DNA of 64,000 nt from Streptomyces canus 299MFChir4.1 (GTDB taxonomy: Bacteria; Actinomycetota; Actinomycetes; Streptomycetales; Streptomycetaceae): assembly GCF_000383615.1 (NCBI RefSeq), contig NZ_KB911601.1, forward strand, positions 1-64,000. The letters are read 5' to 3'. Shown here piece by piece: positions 44,040 through 52,128 of this stretch (position 1 is the stretch's first letter; each line of letters begins with the position of its first letter). The translations under genes were made by a program, and so were the position numbers. Below the pieces are notes generated by a model. That model had not been told where the DNA came from. It worked only from the letters and a program-made list of their open reading frames with translations, and searched no databases.

Positions 44040-44687
44040 CTACGAGTGCCGTGCGAGCGAAACAGCCGGGAGTTCGAGGCCATGACGGGTGAGCTCGTGG
44101 ACAAACCTGCCGGTCAGCTCGGCGGCGCTGGGTCGTGCGCCTCCCGTGTCGCCCGGGTCGAGGTGAATCGTCCCGAACCGCTCATGGAGCTCGTCGTACA
44201 GGCCGTCGAGCTGGCGGATCCGGAGGCGACGGCTCGCGGAGCGCCAGCTGCCCGCCTGCCCCCGCCGTCCGGCGCCCTGTCGGGTCGTGAGCAGGACAGC
44301 GCCCCGGTGCGAGAGCACCCGGGCGCAGTGCAGCAGGTGCGCCCTCGTCGCGGCGAGATCCCACTGCGGATCACGCACGTCGGCCAGCCCCGCAGCCAGG
44401 CACACCAGGTGCGGCCGCTGGGCGACGGCGGCGCGCAGCTGGACCCGTCGCACGTCGTACGTCGTGGCTCCTGCGCTTCTCGCGTCGCACCAGGAGAGAT
44501 CGTGAGCCGCACCGATCACGCGCGCCAGCATCTGAGGCCATCCCCTGCCCATGGGCCCCCTCGACCGCAGGGTCGCGCCGTCACCCATGACCGCCAGCCG
44601 GACATAGCAGCGATCCGCTCCCGTCGCAAGCCTCCTCCTGGGCGCCCCGATGGTCAGGTGCGGCGGCTGATAGCTCATCCCTGTCAT
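44040..44687 (-). CDS. SGNH-hydrolase-like protein lacking the catalytic Ser
   Basis: About 215 residues from the ATG at 44687, after AGGGG. CYVRLAVMGDGATLRSRGP lies where SGNH/GDSL esterases have GDS; Ser is replaced by Gly. GWPQMLARVIG, ARSAGATTYDVRRVQL and PHLVCLAAGLADV (block II/III positions, where G-x-N-D is usual) follow the fold but also depart from it. It is probably a non-catalytic relative. It is convergent with the acyl-CoA dehydrogenase operon. Confidence 0.65.
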   Translation of the reverse strand: MTGMSYQPPHLTIGAPRRRLATGADRCYVRLAVMGDGATLRSRGPMGRGWPQMLARVIGAAHDLSWCDARSAGATTYDVRRVQLRAAVAQRPHLVCLAAGLADVRDPQWDLAATRAHLLHCARVLSHRGAVLLTTRQGAGRRGQAGSWRSASRRLRIRQLDGLYDELHERFGTIHLDPGDTGGARPSAAELTGRFVHELTRHGLELPAVSLARHS

Positions 44688-44814
44688 GTGGAATCCCCTG
44701 ACGTCGTGGCGGGCGTCACACCCGATCCAGGTCAGGGTCACCGGTCCCGATGCTCCAGCAATCCCTTGATCTACCTACATGCCTACCTATGGTCTCCCCC
44801 GCTACGATCGGCTG

Positions 44815-47145
44815 ATGGGTCGATCCGCCCACCGCACCGACGGTGACTCGTTGCCCGCCGAGGTCACTACCTTCGTGGGTCGCCGACATGAGCTGGGCGA
44901 AGCCCGGAAACTGCTGTCCACATCGCGGCTGGTGACCCTGACGGGTCCCGGCGGGGTGGGCAAGACCCGACTCGCGATGCGTATCGCCGATCAGGCACGC
45001 CGCGCATTTCCTGACGGAGTGGTGCTGGTCGAGCTGGCCGAGGTCCGCAGCGCCGAACTCGTGCCGCACGCTGTCGCCCTGGCTCTGCGGTTTCGCGACG
45101 AACCCTCCGGCTGGAGCGCCGAGAACCTGGCCGAGAGGCTCGCAGACAAGCATCTGCTGCTGGTCCTGGACAACTGTGAGCATGTCATTGTGGCCTGTGC
45201 CCTGCTGATCAACCGGATCCTGACACGCGCTCCCGAGGTGCATGTCCTCACCACGAGTCGCGAGGCCATGAAGATCGGGGGTGAATACACCTATGCCGTT
45301 CCACCACTCCCTGTCCCCACCTGGAACGTGGATTCCCGAGCCGCCGACCTGGCGCAGTACGACGGCGTACGGTTGTTCCTCGACCGGGCGCAGGCCCGAG
45401 CACCAGGCTTTGTCATGACCGAGAGAAACGCGCCGCACGTCGCTCAAATCTGTCGCCGACTCGACGGAATCCCCTTGGCGATCGAACTGGCCGCCGACCG
45501 CGTACGCGCCCTCCCCGTCGAACAGATCAACGCACGCCTCAGCTCCCGGCTGCGGCTGCTGACGACCGGCGATCGCAGCGCCTCCGCACGTCACCAGACC
45601 CTGCTCGCCTCCATCACGTGGAGTTATGACCTCTGCTCTGAGCTTGAGCAGCTCATGTGGGCGCGCCTGTCGGTGTTTCCGAGCAGCTTCGTCGTGTCCG
45701 CCGTCGAGTCTGTCTGCACCGGCGACGGCTTGGCCGCGGACGACGTCGTCGACCTGCTGACAGAACTCGTCGAGAAATCCATCCTGACGCGAGAGGAGGA
45801 TGCCGGCCCCGAGGCGCGGTACCGGATGCTCGGCACCCTGCGCGAGTTCGGTCACGAACGGCTCGTCGAGTCGGGCGAAAGCCGCTCCGTCCAGAAGCGG
45901 CTGGTTGTGTGGTGCACGAGACTTGCGAGGCGATACCGCGAAGGCTGGTTCGGGCCCGGCCAGCAGGAGTGGTCATCTCGCCTGCGCACCGAACACCAGA
46001 ACGTCGCATCCGCGCTGGGCTTCGCCCTGGACGCCCGGGACCCGGCTCAGGCGATGAGCATCGCCTCCGACCTCAATCTTTACTGGGTGACGGCCGGCCT
46101 GATATCAGAGGGGCGCCACTGGCTACGGCGCGGCGTCGAGGAGTCCGAGCCGGGCACCCCAGGTCGAGCCACCGCCATGCGCTGGCTCGCGTACTTCTCC
46201 TTCTACTTGGGGGACGCCGACCTCGTGCCCCAACTCATTTCCGACGCACTGATTGAGCTCGGGCCCGAGCCTGCCCCCGGCGATCTGGCATACCTACGGT
46301 TCGTCGAGGGAATGTCCCAGCTCGCCGAAAGCGATCCGCACGGGGCGCAGGCGCCACTCGACCAGGCGCTCCGCCTGTTCGCGTCCACCGACGACGACGT
46401 CGGAAAGGCACACGTCCTCCTTGGCTACGGCCTCACACAGTGGCTGTGCGGGGATCTCGCGTCGGCAAAAGCGCTCCTCCAGGAATGCCTGCAGCTCACC
46501 GGGCAGCACGTGGAAAGCACGTTGCATTCAAGTGCCCTGATGAACCTCGGCATGGTCGTCTGGGACGCGGGCGAGCCGGCGGCAGCCGAAGCCATGGTGC
46601 TCGAAGCCCTGCAGCTCAAGGTGCACGACGAGGAGCTGATCGGACAGGCGATGTGCCTGGACGCGCTGGCCTGGTTCAGCGTCACCCACGATCCTCAGCG
46701 TGCGGCCACCCTGGCCGGATGCGCCGAGACCGCGTGGCGGCGCAGCGGCGCCTCCATCGAAACCGTCAGCGCTCTGAGCAAGTTCCGCGACGCCTCGCTC
46801 GAAAAGCTGGGCGCCAAGTTCCCTGATCGCGTGCTGGCCTCATTGATGGCGTCGGGCGCGGAGCTGTCGTCAGCTCAGGCACTGGCCTACGCCACGGGCA
46901 TGCAAGAGCGCGGCAGCGCGAACGACGACCGCACCGAGGTGTTCCGCCCCCTGACCAACCGTGAGTGGCAGGTGGCGCAGCAAATCGCCGACGGGCTCGG
47001 GAATCGGCAGATTGCGGGCCGCCTCGCCATCTCGCCGCGTACCGTGGATGCCCACGTCGCTCACATCCTCGAAAAGCTCGCCTTCAGCAGTCGGGCCCAG
47101 GTCGCCGCCTGGGTGGCAGAACGGCAACGCGAGCCACGCGGCTGA
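44815..47145 (+). CDS. LuxR-family ATPase regulator (LAL/AfsR-like)
   Basis: The 776-residue protein has an NB-ARC-type ATPase (VTLTGPGGVGKTRLA; HLLLVLDNCEHVI as Walker B), a TPR-like helical middle from about 400, and a C-terminal LuxR winged helix (LTNREWQVAQQIADGLGNRQIAGRLAISPRTVDAHVAHIL in part). Start at 44815 or 44779. Such large ATP-dependent activators control catabolic or secondary metabolic operons. Its target is not evident, but it lies between two acyl-CoA gene sets. Confidence 0.92.
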   Translation: MGRSAHRTDGDSLPAEVTTFVGRRHELGEARKLLSTSRLVTLTGPGGVGKTRLAMRIADQARRAFPDGVVLVELAEVRSAELVPHAVALALRFRDEPSGWSAENLAERLADKHLLLVLDNCEHVIVACALLINRILTRAPEVHVLTTSREAMKIGGEYTYAVPPLPVPTWNVDSRAADLAQYDGVRLFLDRAQARAPGFVMTERNAPHVAQICRRLDGIPLAIELAADRVRALPVEQINARLSSRLRLLTTGDRSASARHQTLLASITWSYDLCSELEQLMWARLSVFPSSFVVSAVESVCTGDGLAADDVVDLLTELVEKSILTREEDAGPEARYRMLGTLREFGHERLVESGESRSVQKRLVVWCTRLARRYREGWFGPGQQEWSSRLRTEHQNVASALGFALDARDPAQAMSIASDLNLYWVTAGLISEGRHWLRRGVEESEPGTPGRATAMRWLAYFSFYLGDADLVPQLISDALIELGPEPAPGDLAYLRFVEGMSQLAESDPHGAQAPLDQALRLFASTDDDVGKAHVLLGYGLTQWLCGDLASAKALLQECLQLTGQHVESTLHSSALMNLGMVVWDAGEPAAAEAMVLEALQLKVHDEELIGQAMCLDALAWFSVTHDPQRAATLAGCAETAWRRSGASIETVSALSKFRDASLEKLGAKFPDRVLASLMASGAELSSAQALAYATGMQERGSANDDRTEVFRPLTNREWQVAQQIADGLGNRQIAGRLAISPRTVDAHVAHILEKLAFSSRAQVAAWVAERQREPRG

Positions 47146-47197
47146 CGGCCCGCTACCGCGCACGGCACCAACCCCATCCGCGGCACTGACATATGCT

Positions 47198-47217
47198 GTA
47201 TCGGACACGATACGTGA
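47198..47217. promoter_or_regulatory. Candidate GntR operator upstream of the GntR gene
   Basis: GTATCG-GACA-CGATAC is an inverted repeat at 47198-47213. It overlaps CACGATACGTGA (47206-47217), of which 11 of 12 bases recur at 56333-56344 upstream of the cupin operon. Confidence 0.55.
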
Positions 47218-47241
47218 ACTCGTCTGGAGGGTGTGTGTTCG

Positions 47242-47931
47242 ATGATCGAGCGACCTGACAACCTGACCGATCTCGTCTTCGCCGCGATCCGCAAGCGAAT
47301 GATCGATGCGAGCCTACCGCCGGGCAGCTCGGTCAGTGAGGCGATGCTTTCCAAGGACCTGAAAGTCAGCAAGACCCCGGTCCGCGAAGCGCTGCTGCAG
47401 ATGCGCCAGATCGGCCTGGTGGCACCGTCGGGGCGTGGTCTGCGCGTCGTGGTGCCGACCGCTCGCATCATCCGCGACGCCTTCGAGATGCGTGCGGGCC
47501 TTGAGGCGGCGGCCGCACGCTACGCCGCGGACCGCGCCACCCGGGAGCAGAAGAACGAGCTGGTGGAGCTCGCGCAGGCCTCCGCCGAGGTGGCCGATGA
47601 TTTCGAAGCCTTCCGTGACGCGGACACCGCTTTCCACCAGGCCGTCGCTGCGGCCGCAGACAACGCGATGCTGCACAAAGCGGTGGAGGACGCCGTCGTA
47701 CTCACGCAGGTTCTGCGCCAGCGGGACGTGCACGTCGAGCGGGATTTCGCTCCGGACAGCAGGGAGCACATCAGAATCGCGCAGGCCATCAAGTCCGGTG
47801 ACAGTGCGGCTGCCGCTGACCGCCTGTCCGAGCACATTCTGCGGATCATGGAACAGCTGCTCGAAGCCTTCGGAGAGAAGGCGACCAGCGCGGGCGGGCT
47901 CCACCCCGCTGAGCTGCGCTCGCCCGCCTGA
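47242..47931 (+). CDS. GntR-family regulator, FCD subfamily
   Basis: The 229-residue protein has the winged helix TDLVFAAIRKRMIDASLPPGSSVSEAML and KTPVREALLQMRQIGLV, and an FCD domain with DADTAFHQAVAAAADNAML and the C-terminal SGDSAAAADRLSEHI. The ATG at 47242 lies ten bases after GGAGGG; GTG at 47233 is too close to it. Convergent with the enoyl-CoA hydratase/ligase operon. Probably controls itself and the cupin/transporter region. Confidence 0.9.
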   Translation: MIERPDNLTDLVFAAIRKRMIDASLPPGSSVSEAMLSKDLKVSKTPVREALLQMRQIGLVAPSGRGLRVVVPTARIIRDAFEMRAGLEAAAARYAADRATREQKNELVELAQASAEVADDFEAFRDADTAFHQAVAAAADNAMLHKAVEDAVVLTQVLRQRDVHVERDFAPDSREHIRIAQAIKSGDSAAAADRLSEHILRIMEQLLEAFGEKATSAGGLHPAELRSPA

Positions 47932-47938
47932 GCGCTGC

Positions 47939-48862
47939 TCAGAGGAACCCTTCGCCACGCGCCGGACCGTCACGCCACTCGAGAGCGGCTTTGAGGCCGC
48001 CCTCTCGAAGCCGCTGCGAGAAGTCCCGGGCACCGGGCCGCAGCGCTCCGCTGAGCGAGTGCATGGCCCACGCCTGATGGAAGTGGGTCCGCATGCCCAT
48101 GATCTCGTAGGCCTGGTTGACGGACTCCTTGTTGGCGGCGAGCAGTGACGGCGCGATGTGGCTCATCGCGCGCAGCTCACGCATCGTCTGCTCCTCAAGC
48201 TCCTCGGGAGGAAACGACTTCGCGACCCATCCCATGGCTGCCGCTTCGGCGCCCGTCACGCTGTTCCCCGTGAGCTGCAGGTACTTCGCCTGGGCCATGG
48301 TCATCTTCCACGGGAAGTACGGGATGTCGGGCGAGGTCATTCCGCGCACCGGCGGATAGCCGATCTGGGCGTCATCGGCGACGAAGGCGATGTCGCACAG
48401 GGACATCAGCTCGGTCCCTCCGGCAAGGCAATGGCCATGCACCATGGCGACCACCGGCTTCAGCAGGTCCCAGACGTTCATCCAGTCGCGCAGGCAACTG
48501 CGCGCCCACTGGTCGGTCCAGCCGTCGAACTCCTCGGCGTCGATCCACCGTTCCGGACGGGTCCCGTCGTCCCAGTAGGACTTCGCCTCCGCCTCTCCGC
48601 TCTCCGGATCGGGTCGTCGTCCGGTCGACAGGGCATAACCACCCGAGAACGATGGTCCGTTGGCTCGTATCAGGACAACGGTGACGTCATCGTCGCTCTC
48701 GGCTCTCCTGAGCGCGTCAATGAGTTCACGGCGCAGCCGGAACGTGAGCGCGTTGCGCCGTGCCGGCTGGTTCAAGGTCACTGTGGCGATCCGGTCCTCG
48801 ACGGAGTAGAGGATCTCCTGATACTCCGCCGCGGATTCGCCGGCCTCGGAGGGTGTCGTCAT
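47939..48862 (-). CDS. Enoyl-CoA hydratase/isomerase family protein
   Basis: The 307-residue crotonase has PSFSGGYAL (oxyanion hole), HGHCLAGGTELMSLCDIAFVADDAQIGYP and an acidic insert (WDDGTRPERWIDAEEFDG) near 95-115 that is longer than in simple hydratases. The residue after GGTEL and the MTSPDIPYF region differ from the two-Glu hydratase pattern, so isomerase or ring-hydrolase activity is also possible. Overlaps the ligase gene by 4 bp. Confidence 0.87.
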   Translation of the reverse strand: MTTPSEAGESAAEYQEILYSVEDRIATVTLNQPARRNALTFRLRRELIDALRRAESDDDVTVVLIRANGPSFSGGYALSTGRRPDPESGEAEAKSYWDDGTRPERWIDAEEFDGWTDQWARSCLRDWMNVWDLLKPVVAMVHGHCLAGGTELMSLCDIAFVADDAQIGYPPVRGMTSPDIPYFPWKMTMAQAKYLQLTGNSVTGAEAAAMGWVAKSFPPEELEEQTMRELRAMSHIAPSLLAANKESVNQAYEIMGMRTHFHQAWAMHSLSGALRPGARDFSQRLREGGLKAALEWRDGPARGEGFL

Positions 48863-50589
48863 GGCTGCTCCTCGCGTGCTGCATGCGCTTCGAGCCTGGC
48901 CCGGAGCTCGGACTTGAGTACCTTCCCGGCCGGATTGCGGGGCAAGGGGCTGGTCAGGACGACCACGACGGCGGGAACCTTGTAGGCGGCGGCGCGCCGG
49001 GCGACATGGTGCTGGAGCTCTGCCGGCGTGATCGCCGACCCGGCTCGTACCTGCACCGCCGCCGCCACCTCTTCACCGAGGATGTCGTGCGGGATGCCGA
49101 AGACCCCGGCGTCGACCACGTCCGGGTGGGTGGCGAGCAGCCCCTCCACCTCGGCGCAGTAGACGTTCTCGCCGCCGCGCAGGACCACGTCCTTGATCCG
49201 GTCGACGATCCTCAGGAACCCCTCGTCGTCCACGGTCACCAGGTCCCCGGTGGCGAACCAGCCCTCGGCGTCGCAGAAGGATTCGTCCGGCCGGTTCCAG
49301 TAGCCCCTGGCCAGAGTGGCCCCCCGCATCCAGGCCTCGCCGACCTCGCCCGGGCCGGCGTCGGACCCGTCGGCGGCCACCACCCGGACCTGGCTGACCG
49401 GAAACGGCCGCCCGACCGCGTCCGGCCGGTCGAAGAAGTCGGACGACGCGATGCCCACCATGGGACCCGTTGTCTCGGTGAGGCCGTAACCGGTGCTGGC
49501 CAGGACCTCTCGCCGGAACTGGCGCCCGATCCGCTGGATCTGGTTGCCGGGCGTGGGTGCGCCACCGGTCCCGATCTGGCGAAGACTCGGCAGGGTCGTA
49601 CCCCTCGCCTCAGCCTCGTCAAGCAACTGCCGCACCATCGTGGGGACACCCGCGAAACCATCGAGGCCAAGACTGTCCATGAGGGCTACGGCCTTGGCGG
49701 CGTTCCATCGACGCATGAACACCAGGTGATGCCCGCGCCAGGCGGCGACATAGAGCTTGGGGAGGTTGGAGATGTGAAACAGCGGCCCCCCGACGAGGGC
49801 CTGCGCGGGGGTGCGCACGGGCCGGACCGGTTCCGACCGGGCGCGGTTCGTCGCTGCGTGCAGGGCCCCCTGGTAGAGGATGTTCATGAGTGCGGTGGTG
49901 TGGGCACGATGCGTGGCGACGACACCCTTGGGCTGTCCGGTCGTGCCGGAGGTGTACATGATGGTGGCATCGTCGTCGGGCGAGATCGCGGCAGCGAGGG
50001 TGCCGAGGTCGGCGGCGGGGCCCGCCACGATGTCGTGCCAGGCCAGATCTCCCGAGTGCGCCTTCGGTTCCGCTTCGACCACCGCGCGGAGCGCCGGCAG
50101 ACCAGAGCGCTGCTCGCCGACGAGCCGCGCGCGCTCACCGTCGGCGAACAGCAGGCAGGCGCCGCAGTCGGCCAGCGAGCGGGCCAGCTCTTCCCCGTTC
50201 CACCAGGAATTGAGCGGCACGGCTACGGCGCCGAGACTGGTCACGGCCGCGAACGAGAGTGCCCATTCGGGGTAGTTGCGCATGGCGATGGCAACGCGGT
50301 CGCCCGGGCGGACTCCGTGATCGATGACCAGGCTTCCCGCGATGCGGCTCACCGTGTCGGAGTAGTGCGACCACGACACCGTGCGGTCCTCGTAGGAGAG
50401 GGCCGCGGTGTCGCCCCACGACGCGGCTCGTCCGAATACCTCGGCCAGCGTCGAGGGCGCGTTCCGGTAGACCGCTGTCCGGAGACCGCGCACCATCACT
50501 GTCGAGGTCTCGAAGTCAGCACCGGGTGCCACCAACGCGGCCTCGATCGCAGCACGTGTCAATCGCGTTTCTGTGCGGGCGCCAGTCAC
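48859..50589 (-). CDS. Acyl-CoA synthetase (AMP-binding family)
   Basis: The 576-residue ligase has TIMYTSGTTGQPKGVV (P-loop), STGYGLTETTGP, YWNRPDESFCDAEGWFATGDL, the hinge RIVDRIKDVVLRGGENVY and the catalytic Lys in PRNPAGKVLKSE. It activates a carboxylic acid through an acyl-AMP. GTG start at 50589. With the neighbouring dehydrogenases and hydratase it is the entry step to beta-oxidation here; the acid could come from ring cleavage. Confidence 0.92.
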   Translation of the reverse strand: MTGARTETRLTRAAIEAALVAPGADFETSTVMVRGLRTAVYRNAPSTLAEVFGRAASWGDTAALSYEDRTVSWSHYSDTVSRIAGSLVIDHGVRPGDRVAIAMRNYPEWALSFAAVTSLGAVAVPLNSWWNGEELARSLADCGACLLFADGERARLVGEQRSGLPALRAVVEAEPKAHSGDLAWHDIVAGPAADLGTLAAAISPDDDATIMYTSGTTGQPKGVVATHRAHTTALMNILYQGALHAATNRARSEPVRPVRTPAQALVGGPLFHISNLPKLYVAAWRGHHLVFMRRWNAAKAVALMDSLGLDGFAGVPTMVRQLLDEAEARGTTLPSLRQIGTGGAPTPGNQIQRIGRQFRREVLASTGYGLTETTGPMVGIASSDFFDRPDAVGRPFPVSQVRVVAADGSDAGPGEVGEAWMRGATLARGYWNRPDESFCDAEGWFATGDLVTVDDEGFLRIVDRIKDVVLRGGENVYCAEVEGLLATHPDVVDAGVFGIPHDILGEEVAAAVQVRAGSAITPAELQHHVARRAAAYKVPAVVVVLTSPLPRNPAGKVLKSELRARLEAHAAREEQP

Positions 50590-50840
50590 AGGCCGACCAC
50601 GGTCGCGGCAACAATGCCACCTGCAAGACGGCCACCGGACTTCTCGACGACCGACAGCGGTTCAGCGACCGGGTCCACCGCATCCGGCGCCAGGGATGCT
50701 GGCGGTGCGATCGGCTCCCTGCGGGTGGCGATGCTCTCAGAAATGAGCGTGCTCCTCACTCTCGGGTTGAGTGACAACCAGGTTTCCCCGGATCTGCCGA
50801 TCGGGCCACTGTTCGGTTCCGCCGGACTGAACATCCGCAT
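50586..50840 (-). CDS. Small hypothetical ORF between flavin reductase and ligase genes
   Basis: An 84-codon frame fills the gap exactly: ATG at 50840, two bases after the flavin-reductase stop, and TGA overlapping the ligase GTG. It is hydrophobic at the end (GGRLAGGIVAATVVGL). Third-position bias is weaker than in its neighbours and no ribosome-binding site is clear. It may be a relic of a deleted gene. Confidence 0.3.
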   Translation of the reverse strand: MRMFSPAEPNSGPIGRSGETWLSLNPRVRSTLISESIATRREPIAPPASLAPDAVDPVAEPLSVVEKSGGRLAGGIVAATVVGL

Positions 50841-50842
50841 GT

Positions 50843-51391
50843 TCAGGTGATGTCGGCCTCGCCGAGCGGGCTCAGAGTGGCGAAGGCGCTCTCGTGAAAG
50901 ACGAGCGGTGGGACGTCGTAGGAGAGGCTGAGTGCCCGGATCCGGAGCAGCACCATGGTGTGGTCTCCAGCCGGTGTCTCACTCTCGAGGACGCAGTCGA
51001 AGCGCGATACCGAGTTGGCCAGGAAAACCGCGCCGCCTTCCGTGACGTTGCCGAGATCGATGTTCGTGAAGCGGTCCCCCTCACGCGCCGCCAGCTGGCG
51101 GGCCTCGAGTTGCTGGTCGGAGGCGAGCACGCTGACACCGAGTGAGGGAAGTTCACGCAGCACCGCCCAGGTGCGCGAGCTGTTCTGAGTCGCCACACCG
51201 ATCAGCGGCGGGTCGAGCGAGACCGGGATGAAGGCGCTGATGGCCATCCCGACCGTCTCCCCCTCGGGTGTCGTGCCGCACAGCGCCACGACACCACTCG
51301 GGAAGGTGCCGAACGTACGACGCAGTACCTCGGGGGTCGGATGCGTGTCGTTGATGTAGGGCGTGTCCCGGGTCATCTCCGAGCTCCTCAT
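50843..51391 (-). CDS. Flavin reductase domain protein (HpaC-like)
   Basis: The 182-residue protein has LRRTFGTFPSGVVALCG, MAISAFIPVSLDPPLIGVATQNSSRTW and a DHTMVLLRIRAL strand, the flavin-reductase-like FMN-binding split barrel (PF01613). Such proteins feed reduced flavin to two-component monooxygenases. No oxygenase component is adjacent, so the partner may be elsewhere. Starts at 51391 or 51376; the first overlaps the LivF gene by 4 bp. Confidence 0.88.
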   Translation of the reverse strand: MRSSEMTRDTPYINDTHPTPEVLRRTFGTFPSGVVALCGTTPEGETVGMAISAFIPVSLDPPLIGVATQNSSRTWAVLRELPSLGVSVLASDQQLEARQLAAREGDRFTNIDLGNVTEGGAVFLANSVSRFDCVLESETPAGDHTMVLLRIRALSLSYDVPPLVFHESAFATLSPLGEADIT

Positions 51392-52128
51392 ACCAGTCCC
51401 TCGGCAATCGCCGCGTCGATGCTTGGCTTCTCACCCAAGTAACTCGCCTCCAGCAGCTCCGCGTCCCGCCGGAGCTCGGAGGCTGTGCCCTCCGCGACCA
51501 CCGAACCGTGAGCCATCACGTATCCGCGGTCGGCGACCGTCAGCGCGGCGAGGATGTGCTGCTCGACCAGGAGCACTCCCATCCCCCGATCGTCGGCGAT
51601 GCTCCTGACGATCGGGAGCAGTCGCTCGACGATGATCGGGGCGAGCCCCAGGCTCATCTCGTCCAGAAGGATCACCTGCGGGTCGGCGACCAGGGCGCCT
51701 GCCAGAGCCAACATCTGCTGTTCACCGCCGGACAGCAGTCCGGCGCGCCTCCCCATCAAGCCGACGAGCACGGGGAAGTGACCGAGGACGTCATCGATGG
51801 ACACGCCTGAGCGGCGGTGTCGCCGGAGGCGGAGATTCTCCGCCACGGTCAACCGGTAGAACAATCCGCGCCCTTCGGGCACGAGGGCGAGTCCGCGGCG
51901 TGCCACGACGTGGGCGGCCGCAGGGGCCGGTTTTCCGCCGACGTGCACGGAGCCGCCCAGTTTCGGCAGGGCACCGGCGATGGTCAGCAGGCTGGTCGTC
52001 TTGCCGGCGCCGTTGGCTCCCAGGAGACACACGACCTCTCCCGCCGCGACGGTCAGGTTGAGGTCGCGGACGACGGGAAGCTTCCCGTAGCCACAGGTGA
52101 GATCTTGGGTTTCGATGAGCGCGGTCAT
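51388..52128 (-). CDS. livF: Branched-chain-type ABC transporter ATP-binding protein (LivF)
   Basis: The 246-residue ATPase has Walker A LLGANGAGKTT, signature LSGGEQQMLALAGAL, Walker B VILLDEMSLGLAP and VEQHILAAL, as in LivF proteins. It is coupled by 4-bp overlap to the fused LivHMG gene. Together with the binding protein it imports amino acids or, in many actinobacterial catabolic clusters, aromatic or short carboxylic acids. Confidence 0.93.
   Translation of the reverse strand: MTALIETQDLTCGYGKLPVVRDLNLTVAAGEVVCLLGANGAGKTTSLLTIAGALPKLGGSVHVGGKPAPAAAHVVARRGLALVPEGRGLFYRLTVAENLRLRRHRRSGVSIDDVLGHFPVLVGLMGRRAGLLSGGEQQMLALAGALVADPQVILLDEMSLGLAPIIVERLLPIVRSIADDRGMGVLLVEQHILAALTVADRGYVMAHGSVVAEGTASELRRDAELLEASYLGEKPSIDAAIAEGLV

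Noticed and set aside
48760..50850. Long plus-strand open frame (696 codons)
   Set aside because: Antisense to the acyl-CoA synthetase, whose motifs are all present on the minus strand.
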